The notes: generated from the sequence alone by a model not told the origin. Shown: positions 8,208 to 17,783, numbered from the stretch's first letter. The stretch: 64,000 nucleotides of DNA from Alkalihalophilus marmarensis DSM 21297 (GCF_000474275.2 NZ_ATAE01000020.1:86205-150204), one strand, 5' to 3'. Numbers and translations are program-made.

Positions 8208-10034
8208 TTGAAACCGATGCTTCTTCACTCTAATCCAACCATACCCCGAGGCAGCCAATGGCTCTACGAAGCAAAGTACGATGGTTATCGCTGCCTGTTG
8301 GTTTGGGAAAATGAAACACCGCGGCTTTATAGCAGGAACGAAAAAGAATTAACTGCAAACTTTCCAGAAGTCATTGAATGGTGCCGCACTATATATGAGC
8401 AAGTAAAAGAATATCTCCCTCTTATGTTAGACGGCGAGTTGGTACACCTTTTGAACCCTTTTAAAAGTGAATTCACATTAGTGCAGCAGCGGGGGAAATT
8501 TCGAACAAAAGAAACCATCACCCGGCACAGCAGGATTCACCCGATGAATTTTATCATATTTGACCTCCTAAAAATCAGCGGCACATCTCTTATGGAGAAT
8601 CCACTTTCCACTCGAAAAAAACAGTTAGATATGCTATGCAAAGCATTAGGCATAACAACAGATACGTCTCCCCTGCAGATCATCGAAACATTTAAGAAAG
8701 GAGAGGAACTGTTTGGCTTTGTTACAGATCATAATGGCGAGGGTCTTGTAGCAAAGAAAAAGACGAGTACGTACCGTTCTACCCGCTCAAAAGACTGGTT
8801 GAAAATTAAAAACTGGCGCTATGTTCAATTAATAGTAACCGCCTATGATAAAAGAAACGGATATTTTGAAGGCAGCGTTTTAAAAGATGGTGAATTGACT
8901 GCTGTAACTCATTTTAAACACGGAATGAAAGATGAGGAGTACACAACTCTAACTGCATTATTTAAGCAGAATGGCGAAAAGAGAGGGAAAGAAACGTGGA
9001 CCCTGACTCCTTCTATCGTGGTGAGTATAGCTTGTATCGGCTTTGATGGAAAACAGCTTCGTGAACCTAAGTTTAATTCATTTTTGATGGAGGCAGAACC
9101 GGATGATTGCACATGGAATTCTCTACAAAGACAGCTCCACCCTATCCCTAAACAAGTTGAAATCACTCATCCTGACAAGCCAGTTTGGCCATCTATTCAT
9201 CTAGTGAAAGATGATTATCTTTTGTATTTGCAAAAGGCAGCTCCATTCTTACTGCCCTTTTTACAAGACAGACTGTTAACTGTTATCCGGTTTCCACACG
9301 GAGCAGATGATGAGTCATTTTACCAGAAAAACACTCCTGATTATGCCCCATCGTTTATTCAAACGGCAGTCGATGAGGATATTGAATATATACTTTGCAA
9401 TGACCTTAAAAGCTTAATGTGGCTTGGTAATCAATTAGCACTTGAGTTTCACATCCCGTATCAGACGATTCATCAAACCAAGCCTGCAGAATTAGTATTT
9501 GATCTTGATCCGCCCAGTGTAGATGAATTTGAACTAGCTGTTCAAGCAGCCTTACAGATGAAGGAGATTTTTGATCAGTTTCATCTCACCTCTTATGTGA
9601 AAACGTCAGGGAATAAAGGACTTCAGCTTTATCTCCCGCTGCCAGTAGAAGCGTTTTCATATAAGCAAACTAGAGCATTTAGTGAGTTTGTCAGTATTTA
9701 TTTATGCGAACAAAACCCTGAGACATTTACAATTGAACGGCTGAAGAAAAATCGTGGCGGTCGTTTATACATTGATTACATTCAGCATGATGCTGGCAAA
9801 ACAATCATTGCTCCATACTCAACCAGAGGGCATGGACGGGGACTTGTGGCTACTCCACTTTATTGGGAGGAGGTTGGTGACAAACTTACACCTGATGACT
9901 TTACGATTCCACGAGTAATCGAGCGGTTACGTTCGGAAGGTGATCCATTCCGCAACATGCGTGAAAATCTTGATGAGCAAGGAGAAGCGTTTGCGGCAGT
10001 GCTTAGAGAGTTGAAGAAGCTGGGGAAGAAATAA
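8208..10034 (+). CDS. ligD: ATP-dependent DNA ligase LigD with polymerase domain
   Basis: 608 residues, ligase first and polymerase second, as in Bacillus YkoU. The adenylation lysine is in EAKYDGYRCL (Lys23), followed by an OB-fold region to about residue 310. The C-terminal primase/polymerase domain starts at about 320 and carries the catalytic DLDPP motif near residue 433. No phosphoesterase domain is present. The enzyme fills and seals breaks held by Ku. The start is TTG, 7 bp after AAAGGCAGG; an in-frame ATG lies 9 bp further in. Confidence 0.93.
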   Translation: MKPMLLHSNPTIPRGSQWLYEAKYDGYRCLLVWENETPRLYSRNEKELTANFPEVIEWCRTIYEQVKEYLPLMLDGELVHLLNPFKSEFTLVQQRGKFRTKETITRHSRIHPMNFIIFDLLKISGTSLMENPLSTRKKQLDMLCKALGITTDTSPLQIIETFKKGEELFGFVTDHNGEGLVAKKKTSTYRSTRSKDWLKIKNWRYVQLIVTAYDKRNGYFEGSVLKDGELTAVTHFKHGMKDEEYTTLTALFKQNGEKRGKETWTLTPSIVVSIACIGFDGKQLREPKFNSFLMEAEPDDCTWNSLQRQLHPIPKQVEITHPDKPVWPSIHLVKDDYLLYLQKAAPFLLPFLQDRLLTVIRFPHGADDESFYQKNTPDYAPSFIQTAVDEDIEYILCNDLKSLMWLGNQLALEFHIPYQTIHQTKPAELVFDLDPPSVDEFELAVQAALQMKEIFDQFHLTSYVKTSGNKGLQLYLPLPVEAFSYKQTRAFSEFVSIYLCEQNPETFTIERLKKNRGGRLYIDYIQHDAGKTIIAPYSTRGHGRGLVATPLYWEEVGDKLTPDDFTIPRVIERLRSEGDPFRNMRENLDEQGEAFAAVLRELKKLGKK

Positions 10035-10113
10035 TAAGTATTTAATAAAAGAGGCTGGGAACAGTATTTCACTCTAATAGTAACTAAGCATTACAGATGC
10101 GGCCCGTGGATAC

Positions 10114-10232
10114 CGCTACTGAAATATGCTACGTTTTCCATGGGAAGCTGCTGAGCCTCCTCGGGCTTATGCCCTGTGGGGTCTCAGCTTTGCTTTAGTT
10201 CCCATTGGAGTCTCCGGATTTTTCATCCGCTA
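10114..10232 (+). repeat. Structured repeat, subtype B (solo copy)
   Basis: It shares with the copies near 27.5, 37.6 and 63.9 kb the core CCTCGGGCT, CCCTGTGGGGTCTCAG and the GAAATATGC entry. It lies between the convergent ends of ligD and the DUF523 gene and is preceded by AGAGGCTGGGAAC, a lead sequence also seen near 63.5 kb. The lower stem here is CCATGGGAA against TTCCCATTGG. At the matching place the 27.5-kb copy has CGCGGTG against CACCGC, so pairing is kept while the sequence differs. The rest of this gap shows no gene. Confidence 0.8.
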
Positions 10233-10384
10233 GTTTATTTTCCGTTTAGTACTAGAGGTTCTTTTATACTGGTTAGGTCATTCTCATGAGCGAAAGATAC
10301 AATAAATATAAATCTCTGTTCTTCTCCCACAAACGGCTCGAAACCTTATCTCTGAATAATAAGCAATCACAACATTTTGAAAAA

Positions 10385-10843
10385 CTACAGTATATTTTCA
10401 ACAAATTGTTCTTCAGAAATCACTCGTAAACCATTTCTTTTAAGTAAAGCTGAGGTAACCCCATTTCCTGGAATTTTTTCACCTTTAAATTCACCGTTAT
10501 ATATCTTTGTACTACCACAGGAAGGGCTGTTTTCTTTAAGAACCACTAATGTTGCATTGATATCTTTAGCTGTTTCTAAAGTGGCATAAGCTCCTTTTAG
10601 GTAAAGACTTGTTACATCTTCACCACATCTATTGATCACCTTAGCTTTTCCATCAAGCACATCTTCACCGTCGCCTCCTAATATTTCGGCTGGTTCTCTA
10701 GGTGTTGAAAATCCACCAAGCAGTTCAGGGCAAATAGTAATAGCTTGATTCTCCGCAACTAATTTTCTTATTCTATTATCTAAACTATGTTTGCTGTTAT
10801 ATCTCACTTCTAACCCAGCCAAACAAGAGCTAACCAAGATCAT
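10385..10843 (-). CDS. DUF523 family protein (YbbK-like)
   Basis: 152 residues from the preferred ATG. A GTG 9 bp upstream lies within the Shine-Dalgarno sequence GAGGGGTGA and is rejected as start. Conserved DUF523 motifs are VSSCLAGLEVRYN near the N-terminus, CPELLGGFSTPR (about residues 38-49) and LKENSPSCGS (about residues 100-109). The Cys residues in these motifs suggest a metal or cluster site, but the family function is unknown. Monocistronic; its 3' end faces ligD across a subtype B repeat. Confidence 0.88.
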   Translation of the reverse strand: MILVSSCLAGLEVRYNSKHSLDNRIRKLVAENQAITICPELLGGFSTPREPAEILGGDGEDVLDGKAKVINRCGEDVTSLYLKGAYATLETAKDINATLVVLKENSPSCGSTKIYNGEFKGEKIPGNGVTSALLKRNGLRVISEEQFVENIL

Positions 10844-10926
10844 GAACGTCACCCCTCAAAAAGAAATTTAAATGACATCGTATGTTCGAATAGCTAATTA
10901 TACCACTCAATCCCAAAGACGATCAT

Positions 10927-10962
10927 AAAAAAATAAACCGAGCATCCTTCACTCGGTTTATT
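10927..10962 (-). terminator. Intrinsic terminator after cydC
   Basis: Minus-strand stem AAACCGAG/CTCGGTTT, extended by flanking A-T pairs and followed by seven T. Confidence 0.85.
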
Positions 10963-10971
10963 TATATAGGT

Positions 10972-12681
10972 TTATCCAACCATCTCTCTTTCCACTTGCT
11001 TCATCTCATAGAAGTAACCCTTTTTCGCCATAAGCTCTTCATAGCTTCCTGATTCCACGATTTCCCCATGGTCCATCACAATAATTTGATCCATGTGTTC
11101 AAGACCTGTCAGGCGGTGTGTGATGAATATCATCGTATCGTCTTTTGCTTGTTGAAATAGCTGGCTATAGATGTTCTTTTCTGTTAGAGCATCGAGTGAA
11201 GAGGTCGGCTCATCTAACAGCCACAAGTGCTCCCCTTTTAACATCGCTCTTGCAATGGCCAGACGCTGCTTCTCACCGCCAGATAAGTTTTCTCCTTTTT
11301 CATATACCTGATCCTTTAGCTGAAACCCGCTTAGTTCCACTTTGCGCAAGACTTCAATCAGCTCTTTATCTGATGCATCATCTTTAGCGATTAATAGATT
11401 ATCTTTAATTGTGCCGTAAAAGAAATGATTTTCTTGAAGAACAACATTTGCATGTGTCCATATACTCTCATCTGATACATCATTAATCGATGTTTCGTTA
11501 AAAGCAACATCACCTGAGTCTGCTTTTTGTACCTTTAGTAAAAGCTGCATCAAGGCTGATTTTCCAGAGCCGCTTGCACCGACAATCGCTGTTTTGGATC
11601 CTCTTGGAAAGACCGCTGAAATGTTTCTTAATACCGGTCTAAAATCTCCCTCAAATGAAAATTGTAGACTTTTCACTTCAATGGATGGTGGGCTAGAAAG
11701 TGACAATGGCTTTATTGACCTTTCTTGCGCCTCATCCTTCACCACTTCATTTAATCTGCTGCTAGCTTTACGGCTTTCCTCGTAATGGTTCGGAAAAACG
11801 GCCATTGGAGCTGCATTTTCAAATGCTGTTAATGAAATCATCACGAGCATCGCAAGAAACACTCCATCTAACTGTCCGCCGCTTACAAGAAAGGCTCCTA
11901 ATAGGAGGACACCCCATGAAATCATAAGAGAGGCAGCTTGATGAATCGTTTGATTGACCATTGCCACATTGCCTTCTGTCTGTTGTTCTCTTACATAGGA
12001 GGCAGCTGATTTCTCAAGCAGACCTTGTTTCTCATCAAGCTTTTGATAAATTTTCAAGTCGCGGTACCCATGTATGAATTCTGTCGCATCGGTTGATAGT
12101 TTTGCGCGCTCTTCTCTTACGGCATGTTTCTTTTTCTTCAAGCTGACTGCAAAAAGAGCAGGGAGAATAATGCCCGTTAACAGCAAGCCAAACAGAAGCA
12201 ATAAAGCAATGTAAAATGAGTAGAACATGGAAAACATAATTGTAGCTAAAAAAACGAGCACAAGCACAAGCGGTGGATAGAACACTCGTAAGAAAAAGTT
12301 CTGCAGGCTTTCCACATCACCTACAACTCGCGCAAGCAGGTCTCCGCTCCGGTATTTAGTAAATAAATTCGGAGCATGCGGTTCAAGTTTCTCATAAAAG
12401 GAAACTCTCAAATCCCCTAGCATAGTAAATGTTGCTCGGTGTGAGAACAGCCGCTCGCCGTATCTGGCTGCTGCTCTTGATATACTGAACAACTTCAATA
12501 ACGCAATCATGATGGATAATGCATAAAGCGGAGGGGCGAGGGCTGCTTTTGAGATTAAATATCCACTTGCAGAAAATAACCCTATGGCAGCAAGACCCGC
12601 TAAAAAACCTAAAAGAACTGAATAGACAAGGTCTCTTTTTTGTGAAAGCAATAAAGCCGCCACATTCGCTAATTCTTTCAT
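10972..12681 (-). CDS. cydC: CydC, heterodimeric ABC exporter subunit for cytochrome bd assembly
   Basis: 569 residues. The six-helix exporter membrane domain is about 1-310, the ATPase domain about 330-565. Walker A is GASGSGKS near residue 367, the signature is LSGGEKQRLAIARAML and Walker B is LWLLDEPTSSLD. With CydD it forms an exporter linked to thiol/haem homeostasis and needed for cytochrome bd assembly. It overlaps cydD by 4 bp (ATGA). No cydAB genes are in the window, so the oxidase subunits are encoded elsewhere. Confidence 0.9.
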   Translation of the reverse strand: MKELANVAALLLSQKRDLVYSVLLGFLAGLAAIGLFSASGYLISKAALAPPLYALSIMIALLKLFSISRAAARYGERLFSHRATFTMLGDLRVSFYEKLEPHAPNLFTKYRSGDLLARVVGDVESLQNFFLRVFYPPLVLVLVFLATIMFSMFYSFYIALLLLFGLLLTGIILPALFAVSLKKKKHAVREERAKLSTDATEFIHGYRDLKIYQKLDEKQGLLEKSAASYVREQQTEGNVAMVNQTIHQAASLMISWGVLLLGAFLVSGGQLDGVFLAMLVMISLTAFENAAPMAVFPNHYEESRKASSRLNEVVKDEAQERSIKPLSLSSPPSIEVKSLQFSFEGDFRPVLRNISAVFPRGSKTAIVGASGSGKSALMQLLLKVQKADSGDVAFNETSINDVSDESIWTHANVVLQENHFFYGTIKDNLLIAKDDASDKELIEVLRKVELSGFQLKDQVYEKGENLSGGEKQRLAIARAMLKGEHLWLLDEPTSSLDALTEKNIYSQLFQQAKDDTMIFITHRLTGLEHMDQIIVMDHGEIVESGSYEELMAKKGYFYEMKQVEREMVG

Positions 12682-14411
12682 CGAGTCTCCCCTCCTCGTT
12701 GAATCTGAACCATCTCACGGTACTCGCGAGACGTTTGTAATAACTCCTCATGACGACCTTCTGCGATCTTTCCACCCTTTTCTAAGAGAATAATGCGATC
12801 TGCATGGCGTATCGTATGAAGACGGTGAGCTACAGTAATTACCGTTGATGTTTTAGAAAGCTCCTCGATTGACGCTTGCAGGATTCTTTCTGTTTTCAGA
12901 TCCAAGCCAGTCGTAGGCTCATCAAACAGAATAATTTTAGGCTGCTTTAAGAACGCACGAGCGATTGCGAGACGCTGCTTCTCACCGCCAGAAAGTCCTC
13001 GTCCGGCTTCACCGACTTCTGTATCATAGCCATTTTCTAACTCGTTGATTAACTCAGTTAAGCCTGCCTTATCACATGCCTCAACAATATCATTGCGAGT
13101 CACCTCAGCACTTGTTCCAATCGCAATATTCTCAGCAATAGTGCCAGCAAACAAATAAGGATTCTGAGAAATATAGGAAACCTGATCAAACCATTCTGAC
13201 TCCTTATATTTTGATTGAGGCAAACCGTCGATCATGATCTCTCCCGCAGTGCGTGGCAACAGTCCTGCAATAGCATGGAGGAGTGTGGTTTTGCCCGATC
13301 CGCTGCGTCCAATAATGGCTACTTTTTCATATGGTTTAATTGTTGTATTAATGTTCTGTAAAGTGAATTCTCCATCACCATATGTGACCTCGAGCTGTTG
13401 CAGCTCAATTTGAGGCGGCACTTCATCACTCTTCATTTGGGCGTCACCCCAGTTTACTTTCCCGCTTTCTTCCTTTAGTTCATCGGTAATTTTTTTAGCA
13501 GCCCCTAGACTGCCTCGCCCTGTATGAAAGGCACTGCCGAGGTCTTTTAGCGACATATAAAATTCCGGTGCCAATACGAGAACAAAGAAGGCTGCATGAA
13601 ACGTGATGCTCTCAAAAATGATCAAACGTAATCCTACTTCAAGCGCGATCAAGCCAATCCCCAGCATGGAGATAAATTCGAGCATTAATGAGGAGATGAA
13701 AGCAATTTTTAATACATCCATTGTCGCTTCGCGAAACCCCGTACTGCTCTCTCGAATCGTCTCTTTTTGTTTTTTAGCCTGACCAAATAATTTTAATGTC
13801 GTCAACCCTTGGAGTGTATCTAAAAAACGTCCGGAAAATGCAGCAAGCTTATCCATTTGTTCTTCTGATTTTTGCTTTGTTTTTAACCCAATGATCACAT
13901 AGAACAATGGAATAAATGGTGCTGTTATAATCATGATCAGCGCGGTATAGATATGCGCTTGAAAAACGGCAATCAAAATCATCAGCGGAATAACAGAGGT
14001 CTGGATGACCTGCGGGATATACTTGCTGAAATAACTATCCACCTCATCCACTGAATCCATCAGCACACTGACTTTTCTTCCAGACTGTCCTTTCATCGAT
14101 GCTTGAAGCGGATTCGCTGCCAGCCTGTCAATTAATGTTTTTCTAAGCTTGGCTTTAGCTGATGCAGCCATTTTAACACCAAGTAATCCGTTTATATGAG
14201 TCAGGACCACTCTCCCAATAAGTGCCGCAAGAAGCCAGCCGAATAGTGGGATGAGTTCTGTAAATGCGCTGCCCTGTACAAATACTTCATCGACAATCGT
14301 GACAATGAAATAGGCTTGGGCAATCACTGTTGCACCAGTTAAAATCGCTGTGATAATAAGAGCAAGCCTAGTCATTTTATATGATTTTGCGATTTGCTTA
14401 AGTTCAGTCAT
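12678..14411 (-). CDS. cydD: CydD, heterodimeric ABC exporter subunit for cytochrome bd assembly
   Basis: 577 residues. The N-terminal membrane domain has six helices and includes the CydD-typical stretch LRKTLIDRLAANPL. The ATPase domain has Walker A GRSGSGKT near residue 369, signature LSGGEKQRLAIARAFL and Walker B IILFDEPTTGLD. It is the first gene of cydDC, with ATG behind AGGGGAATG. A Rex-like operator and a TATAAT lie just upstream, which suggests redox control, matching the known Rex repression of the cyd operon in bacilli. Confidence 0.9.
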   Translation of the reverse strand: MTELKQIAKSYKMTRLALIITAILTGATVIAQAYFIVTIVDEVFVQGSAFTELIPLFGWLLAALIGRVVLTHINGLLGVKMAASAKAKLRKTLIDRLAANPLQASMKGQSGRKVSVLMDSVDEVDSYFSKYIPQVIQTSVIPLMILIAVFQAHIYTALIMIITAPFIPLFYVIIGLKTKQKSEEQMDKLAAFSGRFLDTLQGLTTLKLFGQAKKQKETIRESSTGFREATMDVLKIAFISSLMLEFISMLGIGLIALEVGLRLIIFESITFHAAFFVLVLAPEFYMSLKDLGSAFHTGRGSLGAAKKITDELKEESGKVNWGDAQMKSDEVPPQIELQQLEVTYGDGEFTLQNINTTIKPYEKVAIIGRSGSGKTTLLHAIAGLLPRTAGEIMIDGLPQSKYKESEWFDQVSYISQNPYLFAGTIAENIAIGTSAEVTRNDIVEACDKAGLTELINELENGYDTEVGEAGRGLSGGEKQRLAIARAFLKQPKIILFDEPTTGLDLKTERILQASIEELSKTSTVITVAHRLHTIRHADRIILLEKGGKIAEGRHEELLQTSREYREMVQIQRGGETR

Positions 14412-14450
14412 CGTTTCATTCCCCTGTTTTTTAACTTGTATAGCTGGAGT

Positions 14451-14468
14451 TAGTGAAATGATTCACAA
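14451..14468 (-). promoter_or_regulatory. Rex-like operator upstream of cydDC
   Basis: Minus strand TTGTGAA-TCAT-TTCACTA is an 18-bp inverted repeat with one mismatch to the Rex consensus TTGTGAA-N4-TTCACAA. It lies between the -10 (TATAAT at 14486-14491) and the cydD start, in roadblock position. Confidence 0.65.
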
Positions 14469-14549
14469 TATCTTTATTGATGTCTATTATAAACAATCTA
14501 TTAGTAAAATGCACTTAATCTGATTGAACGAAACGTGAACATTTTTATA

Positions 14550-14579
14550 GAAAAAACTGCCAGTACTAGACTGGCAGTT
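14550..14579 (-). terminator. Intrinsic terminator after the DEAD-box gene
   Basis: Nine-base-pair stem ACTGCCAGT/ACTGGCAGT with a 5-nt loop and a T run on the minus strand, 4 bp past the stop. Confidence 0.88.
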
Positions 14580-14582
14580 CGC

Positions 14583-16046
14583 TTATTTTTTCGCCGGGTG
14601 AACTTTTAATTGCTTGCCTTTAATCGTACGATGTTTCATTTCTTCAAGAACGAGCGGGCCTTTTCCATTTAAAACTTCAACATAGGTTTCTCTTTCTTGA
14701 ATGGTAATAATCCCGATATCATCTGACTGTATGCCATTTATGGAAGAGAGAGTTCCTACAAAGTCAACCGCACGTAATTTCTTTTTCTTTCCCCCATTAA
14801 AATACAATTTCATAATATCTTGATTCAGTTTTTTTGCCTTATTTTCTTTTAGTTGAGGTTTCTTTTTCAATTTAATCTGAAACGCCTTCATAGCTTTCTT
14901 TACTTCTTCTTTTCCAGGACGTGGTACTCGTGTAATTTGCTCACCAATAAAATCCTCAATATCATCAATGTATCCATGTTCTCTCGGAGTAACAAGGGTT
15001 CTCGCTATTCCTTTTTTTCCTGCCCGGCCTGTCCGCCCAATTCGGTGCACATAATTTTCTTTTTCGGCAGGTACATCATAGTTAATGACAAGGTCTATAT
15101 CAGCGACATCAATCCCTCTGCCCGCTACCCCTGTTGCGACTAAATAACGAAAAGCACCTTCTTTAAACCGATCCATTACATCAAAACGGTCTTCCTGCTT
15201 CATTCCCCCGTGTAATTTTTCTACAGGATATTGGCTTCTTAAAAGGGATTTTTCAAGCTTATCTACCTCTACTTGCGTTTGGCAGAAAATGATGCAGCTA
15301 TCAGGATTTTCTGTAATTAATACCTTTTTTAAAACGTCTGTTTTCTCATCAGCCTCTACTTCAATTAAAGCGTGGTTAATATTTGGCCGGCTTGCTTCCG
15401 TTGAGTTAATTTCGATATATTCAGGCAGACTCATATGGCGCTTAGAAAGCTCCTCTACTCCATAAGGAAACGTAGCTGAAAATAACATTGTCACTCGATT
15501 AGCTGGTATCCGTGCGATTATGGCCTCCACTTGATCAATAAATCCCATATTCAGCATCTGATCTGCTTCATCAATAACCAAAAATCGAATATTTGTTGTA
15601 TCCAGTGAATTCTTCTCGATATGGTCAAGAACTCGTCCTGGAGTGCCTGTGACAATATGAATTTTCTGCTTCAGCTCTATTTTTTGTCTTTCATAGGATT
15701 GCTTTCCATAAACCGCTGCTGCTTTCACCCTTTTAAATCGGCCGATATTGATGATTTCTTCTTTCACTTGGGCCGCTAATTCTCTTGTCGGTGTTAATAC
15801 TAATGCTTGCGGTTTATTCTCCTCCCAAATGACCTTCTCACATAAAGGAATGGCATAAGCAGCTGTCTTTCCGCTTCCTGTTTGTGCTTTAACGATGACA
15901 TCTTTTTCAGCTATAGCGACCGGTACAACTTTTTCCTGAACGTTCGTCAGCTTTTTATAATTCAAGAGGTCAAGCGCTTTTTGAACTTCTTTACTTATTT
16001 GAATTTCATTGTTTATTTGAATTCCCTTGCTTATTCGATTCTCCAT
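14583..16046 (-). CDS. DEAD-box ATP-dependent RNA helicase (DbpA/YxiN type)
   Basis: 487 residues from the preferred start. Helicase motifs in order: Q-motif region, [32 protein letters not shown] (DEAD box), SAT in [19 protein letters not shown] and [13 protein letters not shown]. The last 75 residues form a DbpA-type RNA-binding domain, including [14 protein letters not shown], as in YxiN, which binds hairpin 92 of 23S rRNA. An upstream in-frame ATG (16058) exists, but GAGGG sits 5 bp before the ATG chosen here. It likely acts in ribosome large-subunit assembly. Divergent from a short unannotated transcript. Confidence 0.88.
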   Translation of the reverse strand: MENRISKGIQINNEIQISKEVQKALDLLNYKKLTNVQEKVVPVAIAEKDVIVKAQTGSGKTAAYAIPLCEKVIWEENKPQALVLTPTRELAAQVKEEIINIGRFKRVKAAAVYGKQSYERQKIELKQKIHIVTGTPGRVLDHIEKNSLDTTNIRFLVIDEADQMLNMGFIDQVEAIIARIPANRVTMLFSATFPYGVEELSKRHMSLPEYIEINSTEASRPNINHALIEVEADEKTDVLKKVLITENPDSCIIFCQTQVEVDKLEKSLLRSQYPVEKLHGGMKQEDRFDVMDRFKEGAFRYLVATGVAGRGIDVADIDLVINYDVPAEKENYVHRIGRTGRAGKKGIARTLVTPREHGYIDDIEDFIGEQITRVPRPGKEEVKKAMKAFQIKLKKKPQLKENKAKKLNQDIMKLYFNGGKKKKLRAVDFVGTLSSINGIQSDDIGIITIQERETYVEVLNGKGPLVLEEMKHRTIKGKQLKVHPAKK

Positions 16047-16120
16047 AACATCCCTCATCTTTTCTTTTGTCCATATGATTAGGTTGCACTTTTGTAGGCA
16101 CCTAAATGTTTTTTATTTTT

Positions 16121-16150
16121 TTGTATAGAAAATAATCCTCTGGCTATAAT
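16121..16150 (+). promoter_or_regulatory. Sigma-A-like promoter for a short unannotated transcript
   Basis: TTGTAT, 18-bp spacer, then a perfect TATAAT. It reads away from the DEAD-box gene into the short unit with two micro-ORFs. Confidence 0.5.
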
Positions 16151-16259
16151 AAGTTTTGAGGGCAGCAGTGCTCTCAACAACCATACCCCATCATTTTAAC
16201 ATGATGTTAGCTATACAAATTGGATGTTTTTCGATTATCCCTTTTATGAGGTGATTGCA

Positions 16260-16295
16260 TTGTACAGTAACCAGAAATTTCAAGATTGTTTTTAA
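16260..16295 (+). CDS. Putative 11-residue micro-ORF 1
   Basis: TTG start 6 bp after GAGGTG; would encode MYSNQKFQDCF and stop with TAA. It is supported only by the ribosome site and by the repeat of the same arrangement 57 bp downstream. Function unknown. Confidence 0.28.
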   Translation: MYSNQKFQDCF

Positions 16296-16316
16296 CAAGA
16301 ATGAAATGAGGTGTCT

Positions 16317-16352
16317 GTGGCAGATAATAATCGTTACGACCCCAGATTGTAA
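16317..16352 (+). CDS. Putative 11-residue micro-ORF 2
   Basis: GTG start after ATGAGGTG; would encode MADNNRYDPRL and stop with TAA. The same Shine-Dalgarno octamer precedes micro-ORF 1. Function unknown. Confidence 0.28.
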   Translation: MADNNRYDPRL

Positions 16353-16368
16353 GTTGTTAGGGTAAGGT

Positions 16369-16409
16369 AAAAGGAGATGACCGCCAATGCGCTGGTCATC
16401 TCCTTTTTT
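16369..16409. terminator. Strong bidirectional terminator
   Basis: 14-bp perfect stem AAAAGGAGATGACC/GGTCATCTCCTTTT with an 11-nt loop and T tracts on both sides. It serves the minus-strand membrane gene and the putative short plus-strand transcript. Confidence 0.92.
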
Positions 16410-16412
16410 AAT

Positions 16413-17783
16413 TTATAAAAGCAAATATCCGATTAACGTGCCAACCCCTCCGTACAATATAGCAAATGGCATATTCCGCAACGTAATGCGATAAGGGTTT
16501 TGCATCGTGTTCATCGAGGTCATCGTGACAGTGATCCCGTAAGCTCCAACTGTAGCTGTTGCTAGTGCACCTGTAATTAATACCATTCCGACGCTCATTG
16601 GATTAATGACTGAATATAAAGGCTGCATTACCTCAGCTAGTATGCCGATTGTAGCTACAGGATGGACTCCGATCATACTCATCAATAAGTAAGTACCTTG
16701 AATTAGCAGTAAAATGACTAAAGGTGTCTCAGAGGCAGCTAAAAACGGCTGCTGGATCATTCCTAGAAAAGGTGTTTCGTTTAAACTAGAAGAGAAAAAA
16801 GCAAGTGATAAGAACAACACAACAAAATTTTGCATGTGATTTGTTCGAAATTTCCAAGTCCCCCATCCAATCGCAAGAAAACTCCGCATCCTGTTCATAA
16901 CAAGAGCCCAGCAGAAACTAAATGGCAAGATGACAAGCGTAACAGATAAAATAAAGTTTAAGTTGTAGGCATTCCCTAATGTCACCACAATGAGCAAAAA
17001 AGCAGTTAATGCAATTACCAGTTTGGTGATTTTCCATGCAATGATGCCAGGTTCAATCGTTCGTTCGGGATGGTAGACAGCTGCTTCATAAGGTACCGGC
17101 TTGAATCGCCTGGACCCCCATAACCAATCCACCATTAACACAATGAATGAACAAAGAATGAGCCAAGGAAGATAAGCTAGATAGCTGACACCTGTCGCAT
17201 CCACTGTCATCGCCACCATAATCTCCATCGGACTCCAGCAGAGTGCAACGGCAAATGCTCGCAGCGTCGTTTGACTTATAAAAGAATCCTTGATTTTTTT
17301 CTTCATTTTAGCCATATTCTCTAGGAGCACTTCTTGAGAAATCGATAAGGCGGATAAATTAATGAACGAACATAAAGTGTACGTCGTAAACGAGCTTCTG
17401 ACATACAGCTTCCCTAAGTCTGACACATTTGCTTTCATTAATTCATTAATACGACGGTCAAAACGTCCTGCACGAACGATGCTGTTCATCCAAGGTAACA
17501 CGGTTAAAAAGGCGAGTAACGGCATAGTGGATGTAAAATACAGCGGGACTTGATAGAGCGGCAGTCCAGAATAGATATACATCCCCGTACCGACAGTAAT
17601 AAAAATACTGCCTAAAATACGAAATAGTTTACTCGCCCCTAAAAAGGATATGAGAAGCATCGGAATGGCAAGGATTCCGATTACATAATGAATTGGTTCA
17701 CTGCCTATAAACGTATTGGCTATATACATAAGTAAAATGACAGAATAAACAACATATAAATGTTGCTTCAAAAAATGATTCAT
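16413..17783 (-). CDS. Polytopic membrane protein, possible transporter, family not recognised
   Basis: 456 residues with roughly 11-12 hydrophobic segments and short loops. The central cytoplasmic-looking region has RRFKPVPYEAAVYHPE. The C-terminal half includes IGVHPVATIGILAEVM and GALATATVGAYGITVTMTS, helix-breaking Gly/Pro/Ser-rich segments of the kind found in ion-coupled carriers. I suspect a transporter distantly related to the ion-transporter superfamily, but cannot name a substrate. It is monocistronic. A conserved-hypothetical label is the safe reading. Confidence 0.65.
   Translation of the reverse strand: MNHFLKQHLYVVYSVILLMYIANTFIGSEPIHYVIGILAIPMLLISFLGASKLFRILGSIFITVGTGMYIYSGLPLYQVPLYFTSTMPLLAFLTVLPWMNSIVRAGRFDRRINELMKANVSDLGKLYVRSSFTTYTLCSFINLSALSISQEVLLENMAKMKKKIKDSFISQTTLRAFAVALCWSPMEIMVAMTVDATGVSYLAYLPWLILCSFIVLMVDWLWGSRRFKPVPYEAAVYHPERTIEPGIIAWKITKLVIALTAFLLIVVTLGNAYNLNFILSVTLVILPFSFCWALVMNRMRSFLAIGWGTWKFRTNHMQNFVVLFLSLAFFSSSLNETPFLGMIQQPFLAASETPLVILLLIQGTYLLMSMIGVHPVATIGILAEVMQPLYSVINPMSVGMVLITGALATATVGAYGITVTMTSMNTMQNPYRITLRNMPFAILYGGVGTLIGYLLL

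Larger units (their letters stand above)
16155..16409 (+). ncRNA. Candidate short transcript with 5' hairpins, two micro-ORFs and terminator
   Basis: No long ORF fits this stretch, yet it is organised like a gene. A promoter-like sequence precedes a 9-bp hairpin (TTGAGGGCA/TGCTCTCAA), a second hairpin (CATCAT/ATGATG), two 11-codon ORFs each with a copy of ATGAGGTG as ribosome site, and a strong terminator. It lies between the divergent DEAD-box gene and the end of a convergent membrane-protein gene. It may be a small RNA, a dual-function RNA or only a spacer whose terminator serves the opposite gene. The transcript is inferred, not proven. Confidence 0.4.

Noticed and set aside
12392..12775. 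127-codon minus-strand ORF over the cydD/cydC junction
   Set aside because: Alternate frame of two firm genes.
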